This document shows positions 35,357 through 46,560 of a stretch of 64,000 bases of DNA, piece after piece (position 1 is the first letter of the stretch; every line of letters starts with the position of its first letter). The notes below the pieces were generated by a model. That model made no database searches. It was not told where the DNA came from and saw only the letters and a list, made by a program, of their open reading frames with translations. The translations under genes were made by a program, and so were the position numbers. The DNA is from Histoplasma ohiense (Eukaryota > Ascomycota > Eurotiomycetes > Onygenales > Ajellomycetaceae), in the NCBI GenBank assembly GCA_017607445.1, contig JAEVHH010000003.1:4340001-4404000 (forward strand), read 5' to 3'.

Positions 35357-38055
35357 TCATTTTGGCGCAGCAGATTCTCCCGCCGGAGGCTTCAATCCGG
35401 CCGCCATCAGCGCATCTGGTAGTATAATTGGTGCCTTGGGTATCGATTCAAGCTTATCCAATTTTTCTCCCCTCAATACTTTTTCCATCTCGTCCTTCGT
35501 CAGCGTTTCATATTCCATCAACGCTTTGGTTAATAGCTCTAGTTCCTTTCGATGTTCTGTGAGAATTGCCGTCGCGCGTCGACTTGATTCCTCAACTAGG
35601 CGTCTGACTTCAGCCTCGATTTCTTGCTTGGTCTCTGAAGACAATGACTTGTAGTTTGAAATAAGGTCGATAGAGCCTAGTTTTTTCGAGTACCCATATT
35701 GAGTTACCATCGAGAAGGCGGTGTTGGTTGCACGTTGAAGGTCCTATTCGCACAAGAACAGGAAGTTAGCTAAAGGACGAAACAGCAATCAAAGGTGCAA
35801 AGACTAAACAAGAGCAAACATACCGATGATATACCGCTCGTGACGTTTTCAGGTCCAAAAACAAGCTCTTCAGCCGCCTTACCGCCCATAGACACGTCGA
35901 TATCCGCCAAGAACTCAGTATAATTTCGCGAAACAATGTCCATTTCCGGGAGGAAATGCGTGGTACCCAATGACATGCCTCTCGGGACAATAGTAATTTT
36001 ATATAAGGGGGTTGCAGCAGGAGAGAAGTACGCGACAAGAGCATGTCCTGCTTCATGATATGCGGTGAGCAGCTTGTCTTTCTCCCGCATAACCCTGCTG
36101 CGCGCCTCAGCCCCCATCATTATTTTGTCCTTGGCCCAATCAAAGTCTTTCGGGCCAACCTTGGTTTGTTTGTTCTTGCTGGCATGAATGGCAGCTTGGT
36201 TGACAAGGTTTTCCAAATCGGCACCAGAAAAACCAGGCGTTCCACGAGCAATAACGGTAGTATCGACATCTGTGCTTATTTGGACGTTTTTCATATGGTG
36301 CTTTAAGATATCGACGCGGCCACGAACGTCAGGAAGGCCAACCACCACCCTGCGGTCGAACCGGCCAGGCCGTGTTAGCGCTTTGTCGAGTAGTTTTGGA
36401 TAGTTGGTTGCCGCAATGATAATGACGCCAGTAGACTGGGAGAACCCATCGAGTTCGGTCAGAAGTTGATTCAGAGTTTGCTTTACGTAGGCGGCATCTC
36501 GCTCATTTCTCTTTGCTCCGATTGCATCCAATTCGTCAATGAATATGATCGCGGGCGCCTTGGTTCGGGCTTGATTGAACAGTTCTCGAACACGCTTGGC
36601 TCCCACACCAACATATACCTCATCGAATTCAGACCCAGACATATAAAAGAAAGGTACGCCCGCCTCTCCGGCAACAGCTCGAGCAAGTAAAGTTTTCCCA
36701 GTACCAGGGGGCCCAACGAGGAGAACACCTTTGGGGAGTTTACCACCAAGATTGTTGAAGCGTTCAGGGTTGGTCAGAAATTCGACCAGTTCTTGAAGCT
36801 CCTCCTTAGCTTCGTCGCAGCCATGGACATCACTGAATCGAACTTGCTGGTGTTGCGGTTGGGCTTCGTTGGGCTGGGAACCTCGGACATTTTTCAGGAT
36901 GCCGGTAGTGTCCGCGATGATGTTGATCACGACGAAGGAGACGTAAGTGAAAAGAAGGAAAATAAAAATGAACTTAACCCAGCGGTAAATCGAGCTTGAC
37001 AAAGATTCCTCCACCACAACGTAGAGAGGAGATTCCTTTGCTCCAGTACCGTCCTTTTTCGTAGATAATCCGATTTGAGCTCCATTCATATGGGCAGCGA
37101 CCGCCTGTCCAACTGCTTGTAGTTGGTCGTTGTTGAGATTCTGATTTTGAGATTGAAATTGATTTTGTACAGGTCTGAGACCAACCGAAGCATCCAAGCC
37201 GCCGACCCGCTCAAGAGCCTTAAGGTACGTAGCCTCACTGAAACCATCACCAGCATATTTCCCACTCCGATATCGTTCAATGATAATTGCAGGCATGTTC
37301 GCGCGAAGCAGGGCGCTGTAAAACGCATTTTGCGCGCTCACGCTATGTGGTTTGCTGTTTGCAGTTCTTTCAGTGTGGGCCAATACATTCTGAAACGGAC
37401 CTCCGTAAAGGAATCTCTGCTGTTGAATTTGCGGAATGCCTTTCACTTTCGGGATACTCCGCGAGCGGTCGAGTTGAAGGAGAGAAATGGTAGAGAACTG
37501 ACGAGGCGAGCTCGATTTGACAATGTTCGGGGCCGAAGAAAATCTACTGGTCCAGATAGTTGTCCGAGTTGCTAAAACCGGATTGTTAGTCAAGTAGAAG
37601 GGGATCTAGGCAGTAGGTTTTAACGTACGAGAATAAAATATCGGCGACAAGGTGTTCTGGCCAAACAGGGTGTTCGTTTTGGAGCCGTTTCGCAGAGCTG
37701 TCATTGGGACTGACTTCAAGCAGTCAGGGAGGATCAGGTGAGATTGAATCTGGGATAATTAGTAACACCTCCTGTGGTAATTTTTGGCCTAGCGAAGACT
37801 TACCGTTGGAGATTCATCCCGGCGTCTCCGGAGCACTTCATTACGTACTTTGCCCGGGGAAATCTCCGATGATGGCCGACTGAAACGCTTCCACGGAGTT
37901 GCCAAAGCATTAGCCACCGAGGGCCAGAGATCCGTTGTCACAGCTGCGGCATTCTGCATATTCTTTGCTACCAGTAAGCAATGTAGTTTTTCCAAATGAG
38001 GGGAAGAGATGGGTGTATTCCTTACAGGCAGGCAGAGCGGAGAGGGAAAAGCCAT
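35357..38055 (-). CDS. YME1: Mitochondrial i-AAA ATP-dependent zinc metalloprotease, Yme1-like (FtsH family)
   Basis: An inner-membrane protease that faces the intermembrane space and degrades unfolded or surplus proteins. Minus-strand exons 37804-38055, 37629-37749, 35824-37571 and 35357-35743 give 835 residues; introns are 54, 57 and 80 bp. Visible parts: an Arg/Ser-rich N-terminal targeting region, one membrane span near residues 322-342 (WVKFIFIFLLFTYVSFVVI), Walker A GPPGTGKT at about 411-418, Walker B FIDELDAIG near 468, second-region-of-homology RPGRFDR near 525, and the zinc site HEAGH at about 630-634. The third zinc ligand, Asp of DLQRAT, is the first codon of the last exon. A single membrane span and the YVGVGAKRVRELF pore segment fit i-AAA rather than the two-span m-AAA Yta10/Yta12. 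The start is uncertain: ATG 38055 is the first, but ATG 37959 would give 803 residues and leave a GTAAGG...TAG segment as a leader intron. Confidence 0.93.
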
Positions 38056-38777
38056 CTTGCAGAAGGCGGAGTCAGCCAAACGATAGGAATAACTCTTGAT
38101 TTGGCTGAATAAGAGTTAGGGCCTCAGTTGAGTGAATCCATTCAGCATAAATAAGACGCCAGAGCCATTGTTGAGGAGCCAAACAAGACCAGGGCGTTGT
38201 GAGTTGGAGATGAGTCGTTCTTGTTCGCGACAGTGGCGGCGAATTTGACTAAAGTTCGATGATATTGCCACTTTGGTCTAAGAGTCGCTCCGTAGCCAAG
38301 GATCAGGAAGAGCTACATATTCATCAGGACCATATAAAGTTCCGGTATTTGGAAGCAGCAAGAACGGAAGACTGGTTTCCGTTTTGTTCAGCGTCTAGCA
38401 ATCGCCTAAGGAAATGCCATTTTTCTTTCAATCAACTTCCTGTGAGTTACTTCATACATGTTCCGTAGATACAACCTTAGTATAGCCAAAATCACGTGAT
38501 CCAATGAACCTTCCAGAACAACCAGGTGCGGACTCGATGCTCATTCGGCGATATTAAATTCTCTATGGAGCGAATAAAGAGTCTAACTAGCTGCGTGGGA
38601 TGCCCGAGCTTATTTAATGTACCGATTCGCTTTTTTTGCTTTCTAACTGATAAACGCGACATTTTGTAAGGTTCTTGGTTGCAAATATGTGCCAAGTGGA
38701 AACTCGGCAATCAGCCATCAGCTATATGCTATGTCCGGGATGTTTGTTGCTCAAACACTGAAAGTTAGTCGCCATCC
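38056..38777. promoter_or_regulatory. Divergent promoter region with an ATCACGTGAT palindrome
   Basis: The 722 bp between the protease gene and the OB-fold gene read outward in both directions. A perfect 10-bp palindrome ATCACGTGAT, with a CACGTG core, lies at 38491-38500, 287 bp before the OB-fold ATG. It could serve bHLH-type factors; use is inferred. Short open frames on both strands here lack recognisable features. Confidence 0.4.
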
Positions 38778-39890
38778 ATGCCGGTGAAGGTTTTAACCTT
38801 CACGGGAGCACCCCGCCCCAGTGCTCTCAAGTGGGATGAGTCAGAGCTTCTGAACGAATGCTGGTTTTGCAGCCTTGGTTTTGTTGATGGATGTCGTGCT
38901 AAAACGGCGGGCTCGGTTCGTTGGCGGCGTGTTGAGAAACGCGAGGGGCATTACGGCTTCCCAGGAGAGCATGACGAAGTTGACAAGATTCATGATGATG
39001 ATAATATGAATGATGGAGATACGGAGTTTTTTGCACTGGGTGGTGCGATTGAGAGGCACACTGGTTTACAGGCAACAATGGATACTCAGGTGGAAACTGG
39101 GTCGGAATTCTACGACCATTCCTTTGCCCTGCATGAAGGAGGAGGGGATTCTAGTATACCGAGCGGGATGGAATCATTTTACGCAGAATCCAACTTCGAG
39201 ACTACATTGGACGATACCAGTATAGTTAGTGGGGCGGACCACTTGACGGAGTATCATAACAGCCCTCAGCATCCTCTGCCACCACCTATAACAGGAAATT
39301 TGAGTAATCTAGAAGATATCCCTAACGCTGCTTATCTCCATTCGATTTCCCCTCGGATGATCCCTATCAACCTGATCGTGGCGATAATCACAATATACCC
39401 TCGCAAACGAGTACGAACTCGTTGGGGTTATGAGACCGAGGTTGTCGAGTTTGTGGTGGGTGATGAAACGAGGTCAGGATTTCAGATCACTTGTTGGTTG
39501 CCGCTCAAGGGTGAAGCGCGAGATGGCGCGAAGGAAGATCTCTATGGGTCAATACTAGGGTTGCGTCCACGAGATATCGTTCTTTTCCGGTCTGTGGCGC
39601 TAAACAGCTTTCGGGGTAAGGTTTATGGCCAGACTTTGAAGGGTAACATGACGAAAGTTGACCTTCTGCACCGTGCGCTCGTTGGCCCTGACGATGATGG
39701 AGGTCTGTTCACTCTCCAGGCCCTTGCTGACGGAACGGCCGATTGTCACCCACAACTAATGAAGGTGCGCAGAGTTAGAGGTTGGATTTTAAATTTCATC
39801 AGTCCTCATATTTATGGAAAGGTGGGGCAATCGCCAGTTCGACCCGGAGTGCCAGGAGACGAAAGGTGTCTCCCACCAGATACCCAATAA
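38778..39890 (+). CDS. OB-fold protein resembling the first OB fold of shieldin subunit 2
   Basis: A single-exon 370-codon frame. Residues 1-185 are acidic and Ser/Thr-rich, apparently disordered (DDDNMNDGDTEFF), except for a short N-terminal stretch ALKWDESELLNECWF. Residues about 193-300 look like an OB fold: hydrophobic strand INLIVAIITIYPRKRV, strand EVVEFVVGDETRSGFQITCW, a loop, then GLRPRDIVLFRSVALNSFRG and KVYGQTLKG. The order strand, charged turn, strand with a mid Trp, then 'PRDIVL' before a strand, is what I recall from the SHLD2 OB1 and other RPA-like ssDNA-binding folds. This is a fold-level judgement without alignment. The C-terminal 50 residues (RRVRGWILNF) are basic. If correct, it may act on single-stranded DNA at breaks or telomeres. 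There are no introns, and the coding potential is supported by a long uninterrupted frame. Confidence 0.7.
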   Translation: MPVKVLTFTGAPRPSALKWDESELLNECWFCSLGFVDGCRAKTAGSVRWRRVEKREGHYGFPGEHDEVDKIHDDDNMNDGDTEFFALGGAIERHTGLQATMDTQVETGSEFYDHSFALHEGGGDSSIPSGMESFYAESNFETTLDDTSIVSGADHLTEYHNSPQHPLPPPITGNLSNLEDIPNAAYLHSISPRMIPINLIVAIITIYPRKRVRTRWGYETEVVEFVVGDETRSGFQITCWLPLKGEARDGAKEDLYGSILGLRPRDIVLFRSVALNSFRGKVYGQTLKGNMTKVDLLHRALVGPDDDGGLFTLQALADGTADCHPQLMKVRRVRGWILNFISPHIYGKVGQSPVRPGVPGDERCLPPDTQ

Positions 39891-41005
39891 GTGAGAAAGA
39901 ATTTTATTGATCACGTTTTGGTAAAGAACTTGAATTTACGTTCTCGGCTTGGGGTCCAAAGGTGGTTGGTTAACTTTCGGCGTGTTTAAACCCTTCATTT
40001 CCACCGTTTGCAGTGGGAAGCCGTGCAAGACAAAGATCCCTGGATCATCATCATATGATGGCATAGGGAAGGATATTCCGGACTGACTTTTTGTATTTTA
40101 GTCGTTGACTCGATGTTTCGCAGTGGAAATTTAGGGGATGTTTTTGGTCATGAGATGGAGAACAGCCATTGGAGAGCGCTAAGTTTCAGGGACATTCGAT
40201 TATGTTTTTGCTAATATTTTGTTTAAATATTTTGTTTTTTTAATTTGCTTGGAAGATGTCGAGATCAAGTCGTCAGAACCGGTGTTGCTGTCGCGAAGGT
40301 TCAATGCTACCCATTATTTCCACTACAGCTTTTTGGTTACTTGAATTGTACCTTTAATAGAAAAGCGTTCTTTGCCCTTCGTCCTCCGCATTGAACAATT
40401 TTCCCCGTGACTGACCGGTTGAGCCGAGGGGAATAGAATCTGGATTCGACAGACGATGATATCCGGGAAAAGCGTCCATGCATGGATCAATGTCTTATTA
40501 TAGCCTCTACGCGGACAAATTACAAGCCCTGAGCCAGTCACGGGCGGGAGATGGATCGCCAGCAGCATCAGATGACAGCAACCGGCGGCGTCTTAAATTT
40601 AATTCAGTTGTCTGGCCCCGTCGTGCGTTGATGGTACTTATGGCAGAGGTACCATGGGAAGTGCTCCTCACGTAATTTGCTAGTGATCGCCGTTGGGAGT
40701 ACTTCACACCGAAGTCACCGCTGGCCCGTGTCTGCTAATGTTGTCCAAGTGGAATCGTCGCCCTTGGCTTAGCAACCCACATCTTTTTCTTCATCCCCTT
40801 TCCTCTGTTTTCAACATCCTCCCCAACACTCGAATAGTTTCTCATACTATTGCTCTCTTTGTTATTTGCTCTCCTTTCTCCTTACCTAGTCCTTCGCACG
40901 CTCATTTATACTCCACGTCACTCGCACCCTCAGAATCGAGGCCAGTCTTCGCTGGCGCCATCCCTTTGCTCCCCCTTAGTCCCCACTTGATATCTCAACC
41001 CCATC
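39891..41005. other. Intergenic region before the GDP-mannose pyrophosphorylase gene
   Basis: A 1.1-kb spacer; the final 250 bases are rich in CTTTCC/CTCC pyrimidines, as expected of a highly expressed fungal promoter and leader. No reading frame is supported. Confidence 0.55.
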
Positions 41006-42445
41006 ATGAAGGGTAAGATTCGGTCCCGTTTGCGATGTTCCAAACAATGCAATTGATCCCATTTACTGACCTTTTTCTTTTGGTGTTTTACAGCCCTAAT
41101 TCTCGTTGGGGGGTTTGGAACTCGTCTGCGCCCCCTGGTATGTGCATCTCTCACCGCAAAATGCGAACCTCCTCTTCCTCTTTCGAAAAGGTACAAGGGG
41201 CGTGTCCGATTCTCATACCTTTGACTAGACCCTTACCCTCCCCAAACCTCTTGTGGAATTCGCCAACCGTCCCATGATCCTGCATCAAGTTGAAAGCCTA
41301 GCCGCCGCCGGTGTAACAGATATTGTTCTCGCGGTTAATTATCGACCAGATGTCATGGTCTCTGCGCTTAAGAAAGTAGGTGTTTACATATTCTGGTATA
41401 AGCCTGTGGTGCTACTGCTTGCAAATCAAAGAAAAAAATATGCTGATCGATGGCGGAAAACCACACATCTAGTATGAGGAAATATATAACGTAAAGATCG
41501 AATTCTCAGTCGAATCGGAGCCTCTAGGCACTGCTGGGCCCCTCAAGCTTGCAGAGAAAATCCTTGGAAAGGATGACAGCCCGTTCTTCGTCCTCAACTC
41601 AGACGTAATTTGCGAGTATCCCTTTGCAGAACTAGCTGCTTTCCACAAGAAACACGGAGACGAAGGAACTATTGTGGTAACAAAGGTGGAGGAACCGTCC
41701 AAATACGGTGTCGTTGTACATAAGCCAAATCACCCATCCCGCATTGACCGCTTTGTGGAGAAACCTGTTGAGTTTGTGGGCAACCGCATCAATGCCGGCA
41801 TCTACATCCTGAACCCTAGCGTCCTTAACCGTATTGAGCTCCGTCCTACCTCCATCGAACAGGAAACGTTCCCGGCCATATGTAAAGATGGCCAGCTTCA
41901 TTCCTTTGACCTGGAGGGATTTTGGATGGACGTTGGACAGCCCAAGGATTTCCTTACCGGTACCTGCCTATACCTTTCTTCACTCACCAAGCGCGAGTCG
42001 AAGGTCCTCTCTCCACTTTCAGAGCCATACGTTTATGGAGGAAATGTCTTGGTCGACCCTTCTGCCACGATTGGGAAAAACTGTCGTATTGGACCTAATG
42101 TCGTGATTGGGCCGAATGTCGTTGTTGGCGATGGAGTACGACTTCAGCGCTGCGTCCTGCTCGAGAATAGCAAGGTGAAGGACCACGCTTGGGTAAAGTC
42201 GACGATTGTCGGATGGAATAGCGCTGTGGGTAGATGGGCACGCCTGGAGAATGTTACCGTCCTTGGGGATGATGTGACTATTGGAGACGAAGTCTACGTC
42301 AATGGAGGTTCTATCCTCCCTCACAAGAGCATCAAACAGAACGTTGACGGTATGTATTTTGTGCCATATTCCTCTTGTGTTACGTTCACATGTATATCCG
42401 TAACTGACAACAACACTTGGAAAAGTTCCCGCCATTATCATGTAA
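41006..42445 (+). CDS. MPG1: Mannose-1-phosphate guanylyltransferase (GDP-mannose pyrophosphorylase)
   Basis: Makes GDP-mannose from mannose 1-phosphate and GTP in the cytosol, feeding N- and O-glycosylation, GPI anchors and cell-wall mannan. Five exons, 41006-41012, 41094-41137, 41229-41375, 41473-42349 and 42426-42445, give 364 residues, the standard length. The first coding exon is only seven bases and the last coding exon only twenty (VPAIIM and stop). Introns are 81, 91, 97 and 76 bp; the last has a TAACTGAC branch sequence. The nucleotidyltransferase domain starts MKALILVGGFGTRLRPL and continues TLPKPLVEFANRPM; the sugar-binding FVEKPVEFVGNRINAGIYI block is intact. Residues about 250-360 form the left-handed beta-helix of hexapeptide repeats (IGKNCRIGPNVVIGPNVVVG), with the conserved end LPHKSIKQNV. 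The other-frame extension past 42349 is intron read-through. Confidence 0.97.
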
Positions 42446-43770
42446 CCCCACCCCACTTCTCGAACGACTATATGCACCTTCTCTGCTTTCCGCTAGAAAG
42501 ATCAAAGACCTCAACAACCAAGAAACAAGAACACATCTTCTTATATCACATTTGAGAATTCATTTTCATTTATGGATCGGAGTCGTGCCTTGCAAGATCA
42601 TTATCAACGGTGTACGGTGTGATGTATGTTGCATGTTGCATATGAGACGCCAAAAGAAGGTGACAGAGGGTGTGTGCAGTTGATGTTCGGATCTACTTGA
42701 AAGTTCACCGGAGCATCCTAATTAAATGAAAAAAAAAAGAAGGTTTAAAATGGGTGGGTTATGTCTATAGATCGGAAGGGTGTTGAAGAGGTTGAAAAAT
42801 TCCTTTTTCCGCTTAATTTGTTCTCCTCTTCCCTAGATGTGTTCTCAATACGTCGTCACTCATTTATGTCAATTGGGTGGGGGGAAAAAAAGAAAAAAAA
42901 TCATTTGCGAGCGAACTTTTCCGTCGCGTGAATTCTGTCGGTTTATCTACTTCGAGAGAGATCCTGTATGCTCATCTGCCTTCATCATATATGCCTGCAT
43001 CTTCTTCGTTTTCTTCATCTTTTTTCTCCGCTCCGCTCCATTTTCTGCCTTGGTTTTGCGTTTTCGCCTGGGGTTCGGGGACTTGTTTTATTTTTCCTCT
43101 TTACATTCGCCTTGTCAACATTCATGCAAGCTCTGTGATGCATCGTCATTTTCCCCTTCCTTTCCACAAATATATTTACATAATATCCAAACATACATGT
43201 TGTTATTTATTTTACTTGCCATGTTTGGTTGATACGCTGATACGCTGCAGGATCTGGCTCGAATTTTAAATCTAGTTTATTTTCTCTTATTCCACTTTGA
43301 CTGCCTGTGTAATGTTCAGGGCCTCGCCAATTTCTCCACGTTTCCATACTGGGAAAATGAATACGAGAGTAGTAAGTTAACAACGTAGTACGGGTAGGTA
43401 GGGGCAACAGAGCATGGAAGCGTGAGAGGCAGCAACGGACCGCGTTGACGCCAGTCGACAACTGTGTATTATTATCATTAGCCCCCGCTAAGCGGGTATT
43501 ATCCGGGTTGTGGTGTAGGTGTTATGTCTGGAGTGAACGAATCTATTACAACAATTCTAGCAAGTGTTCAAAATATGAGTCAAGAAAAAAAAAAAAACCA
43601 GCACAAGCGCTGGTAATAAAATAAAAAACAGAAAGACTGGGCCCAGTCTCACAGGGGAAGGAAACCACCCCCAAACGTGTCCTGCCAATAGGACCAATCT
43701 TTCCAAGGAAAGGAAGCAATGGCATTAATCGAAATCACACGGATCCAATTAAAAAATAAGACAAAAGATA
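42446..43770. other. Convergent intergenic region (MPG1 and ERG27 3' ends)
   Basis: A 1.3-kb spacer with A tracts near 42728-42740 and 43587-43599 and T/C-rich sequence between 42990 and 43100. No supported gene; it should contain both 3' UTRs. Confidence 0.55.
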
Positions 43771-45242
43771 TTACAACCCACCCACTATCCCCATTGCCTC
43801 CTCCTCCTTCTCCAATAGCTTCTCCCACCGCACCCTCAACTCCTCCATCTCCCGCCAACATCTCCTCCCCAACTCCTCAAACTCCAACTTTTCCTCAGCC
43901 GTCAAATCTTTTGCCCCCACCTTCCTCCTCCGCCTCTTGTCCTCCTCCAACACAGCAGGACCAACCACGCCGCTATAACCCCAACCATCCACCTCCGTAC
44001 ACACGGCGCTTATCCGACCCAGTCTGTCACAGGATGATCCCCATTTTGGTTTCCCACCACCTAGACGCGCATAGACATCCTCAGCCGCATCCAAGACAGG
44101 CTTGGGCGAGAGCGCTAGCCAGACGGGCGCGTAGGCGCCACTGTAGGTTGAGATAGTGTGCCAGGGCGACCCGAACATGCGGGCGAGCCAGAATACAGCG
44201 ATCATGGCGTAGAAGAGGGGGAAAACGAGGGGCATGATGGCCGTGCCACAGATGCCTGGGTGGGCGACGTAAATGCTCGGTTTTGGGCGTGAGCTGGTAG
44301 GGGCGTGGTGTTCGGTTCCATTCTGCTGTAGTTTCGTAGCAGTGGTAGTTTTCGACGCGGATAAGAAGGTGTCAACCCACGGCGACGAGCTGGGGAGCTC
44401 TGAGGTCAGAGCGAGGACGTCCGTAAGGTGCTTGGAAGCCTGGTAGGCGGATCGGGTATTGAGCGCTTGGAAGTCTGAGAGATCGAAATGTTTGCTTGTT
44501 GCTTCGATGCTGGATATCCAGATGATGCGACCCGGAGAGGTTTCAGAGGCGGAAAGAAGGGGCATCAATGCATGATTGAGCATGTAGTGTCCAAACACAT
44601 TCGAGCAAAAGATGTCTCCCAGCGGAGGCTCATCGGGCTGCGAGGTTTGCTTTTTGACGAGAACCCCTGAACAGGTGAGTGTAAATGCCGACGGGTATGT
44701 GACTGTGTTCACGAGGTCTGTCAAGGTAAGATATAACGCCTTGAAGAGATTGATGCCGGTGAACCCAGCAGTGCCAGCATTCAGGATGACGGCGTCCAGC
44801 TTCGGGAGTGAGGCCCGCAACCGACGTGACAATGCACGCACCGACAGCAAATTGGCCAGGTCAACATTTTCCGGTTTGAGCGTGACGCGGTTCTTGGACG
44901 TTGCGTATTTGGCAGCAGAGTTATTAAGGTGTGCTTGGAGGAGGGAGAGGGTTTCGGCACTCTTTTTGGCGCTGCGGGTGGTAAAGAGAAGTGTTAGGCA
45001 CTTGGATTCTGGGCGTGTTGTGAGGAATTCGTCAATTGTGCGACAACAGATGGAGAACCCAAGGCCGCTGTAGGTGAATGAACAAGAGGAGAAAAGTGGA
45101 TTAGCGTGGACGAATTGATAGGAGAGAGCTGGCTGGCTTGTTTCAAAGCGTACCTGTTTGTGCCTGTTACGAGAACATAGGTCTCGTCGGACTCAAAAGA
45201 GTCCGGCCGGTTACTGTTGGAGTCCATTGCAATTGATGTCAT
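43771..45242 (-). CDS. ERG27: 3-ketosteroid reductase (sterol C-4 demethylation), Erg27-like
   Basis: An NADPH-dependent short-chain dehydrogenase that reduces the 3-keto intermediate formed during C-4 demethylation, with Erg25 and Erg26 at the ER. Minus-strand exons 45154-45242 and 43771-45067 join over an 86-bp intron; AG|C restores Ser in the cofactor motif TGTNSGLG (residues 26-33), giving 461 residues. Other features are LDAVILNAGTAG, SNVFGHYMLNHALMPLL, the catalytic Ser in IIWISSIEA and Tyr238/Lys242 in SAYQASK. The segment LVFPLFYAMIAVFWLARMFG is the hydrophobic membrane-associating part expected of this enzyme. The C-terminal 60 residues are charged and helical (EEDKRRRRKVGAKDLTAEEK). 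Two candidate starts exist: ATG 45242 and, five codons later, ATG 45227, which has the better context (GCAATGG). The region is more GC-rich than its neighbours, which also creates long antisense open frames. Confidence 0.93.
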
Positions 45243-46529
45243 CAGAGGCAGGAAAGAAGCTGAAGATGAAAAAACCAAGGGATTTTATAGAGGCTGCTTC
45301 TCATTGGCTGGAGGTCCAACCACAGGATTGGTAACGAAAGGGTAAATGTGTTACAATTCGTTTGAGTGCTGAGAACCGTGGGCCAACTGCTACAAATTGG
45401 CCGTGCTCTTTTACCGATTTAGATATATCAAATTAATTGGGACAATGAGTTGGTTGGGACTGATTCCGTAGGCACGCTGTGAAAATGTTTGCAGCTTTGG
45501 GGGCGTGCCTGCATAAATTTAAGCCGGGATACCCTGACAAGCGGCGGTTTTGGGCTTGGGGGCATGACATTGAGAAGGAAATCTGTCGATCTGGACATTT
45601 TCCCTTTTTATTCTACAAACTTCAGAACCTCGAGCTTCAATCTTTCTCTTACCCTTCCTCTTCTTTCCTCTTGTGCAAGGTATGATAGCATTGAGGTGAG
45701 TTGATGCGATATGGGTCCTGCCAACTGCACCTGTTGCAGAGATCGGAAAACTGTGGTGCCGCTTAAAATGCTCCGTTGGCGGCTCCGTTGGCGGCCCCGC
45801 AATCGACCCTATATATGATGCGTCATTTTCGAATGCTTCCTACAGTCACATAGAGTGCTTTCCCTGACATGCTGCCCAATTTGGCAGGGTTGCTTCCGAG
45901 ATTTTTGTTTTGTTTTGTTTTTCTGTTTGTTTATCTCTCTATTCGTCTGTGAATTGTATAGATGCAAATCCATTTTCATGGACGCTACTTCTTTGAATCC
46001 AGAGACATTTTAAGGGTGATCCAACTTCGACAAAAGCGTTCTTGCCCTGCCTCCTCAATGCGATCGATGTCTTTCGTTTCAAATCCATCAATCCCCCATT
46101 TCTCCCACGATGCCACGGCCATTGTTCAAATAGCGATGCCGCACTGTTACCCTGCATAACTAAAAAATCGGTTAAGGTTTGTCATGTGACTAGCTAGCGC
46201 ATACCTAGGTAAGCTTATCACTCTAATCCCTCAATCTGATAACGTTGTGCTAACTTCATTCAAGTTTGTTTTGACCTCTTCCAATTATTTCATGCTCTGT
46301 CGTTGCCATGAGTATGATGCGACAGAATGACAGACCCTCCCATATGGTAGATGCGGAAATCAGCTATGTTGTGGGGACTAGAGTGCCTTGGTGTGTGCCA
46401 TGCCATTTGGCACAATTAACTCTGATGGTCACCTCATCCCCGCTAGATATCAACAAGACATGACTACCATCGCGCGATATACCAGCAAATTTTCTCGAGA
46501 CTCTTTCATTATGTTTCTTTGCAAAAAAA

Positions 46530-46560
<31 letters not shown>

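Noticed and set aside
38492..38710. Small basic minus-strand frame (MSRLSVRKQKKRIGTLNKLG)
   Set aside because: A 56-residue frame in a divergent promoter with no recognised family and no evident transcript signals; chance is more likely, though a small gene cannot be excluded.
43719..44156. 145-codon plus-strand proline-rich frame
   Set aside because: It is antisense to the C-terminal part of ERG27; the low complexity mirrors the GC-rich Arg/Glu-rich coding strand.
45479..45685. 68-codon plus-strand frame (MKMFAALGACLHKFKPGYPD)
   Set aside because: It ends near a GTATGA donor-like site but no matching downstream exon or family was found; left uncalled.
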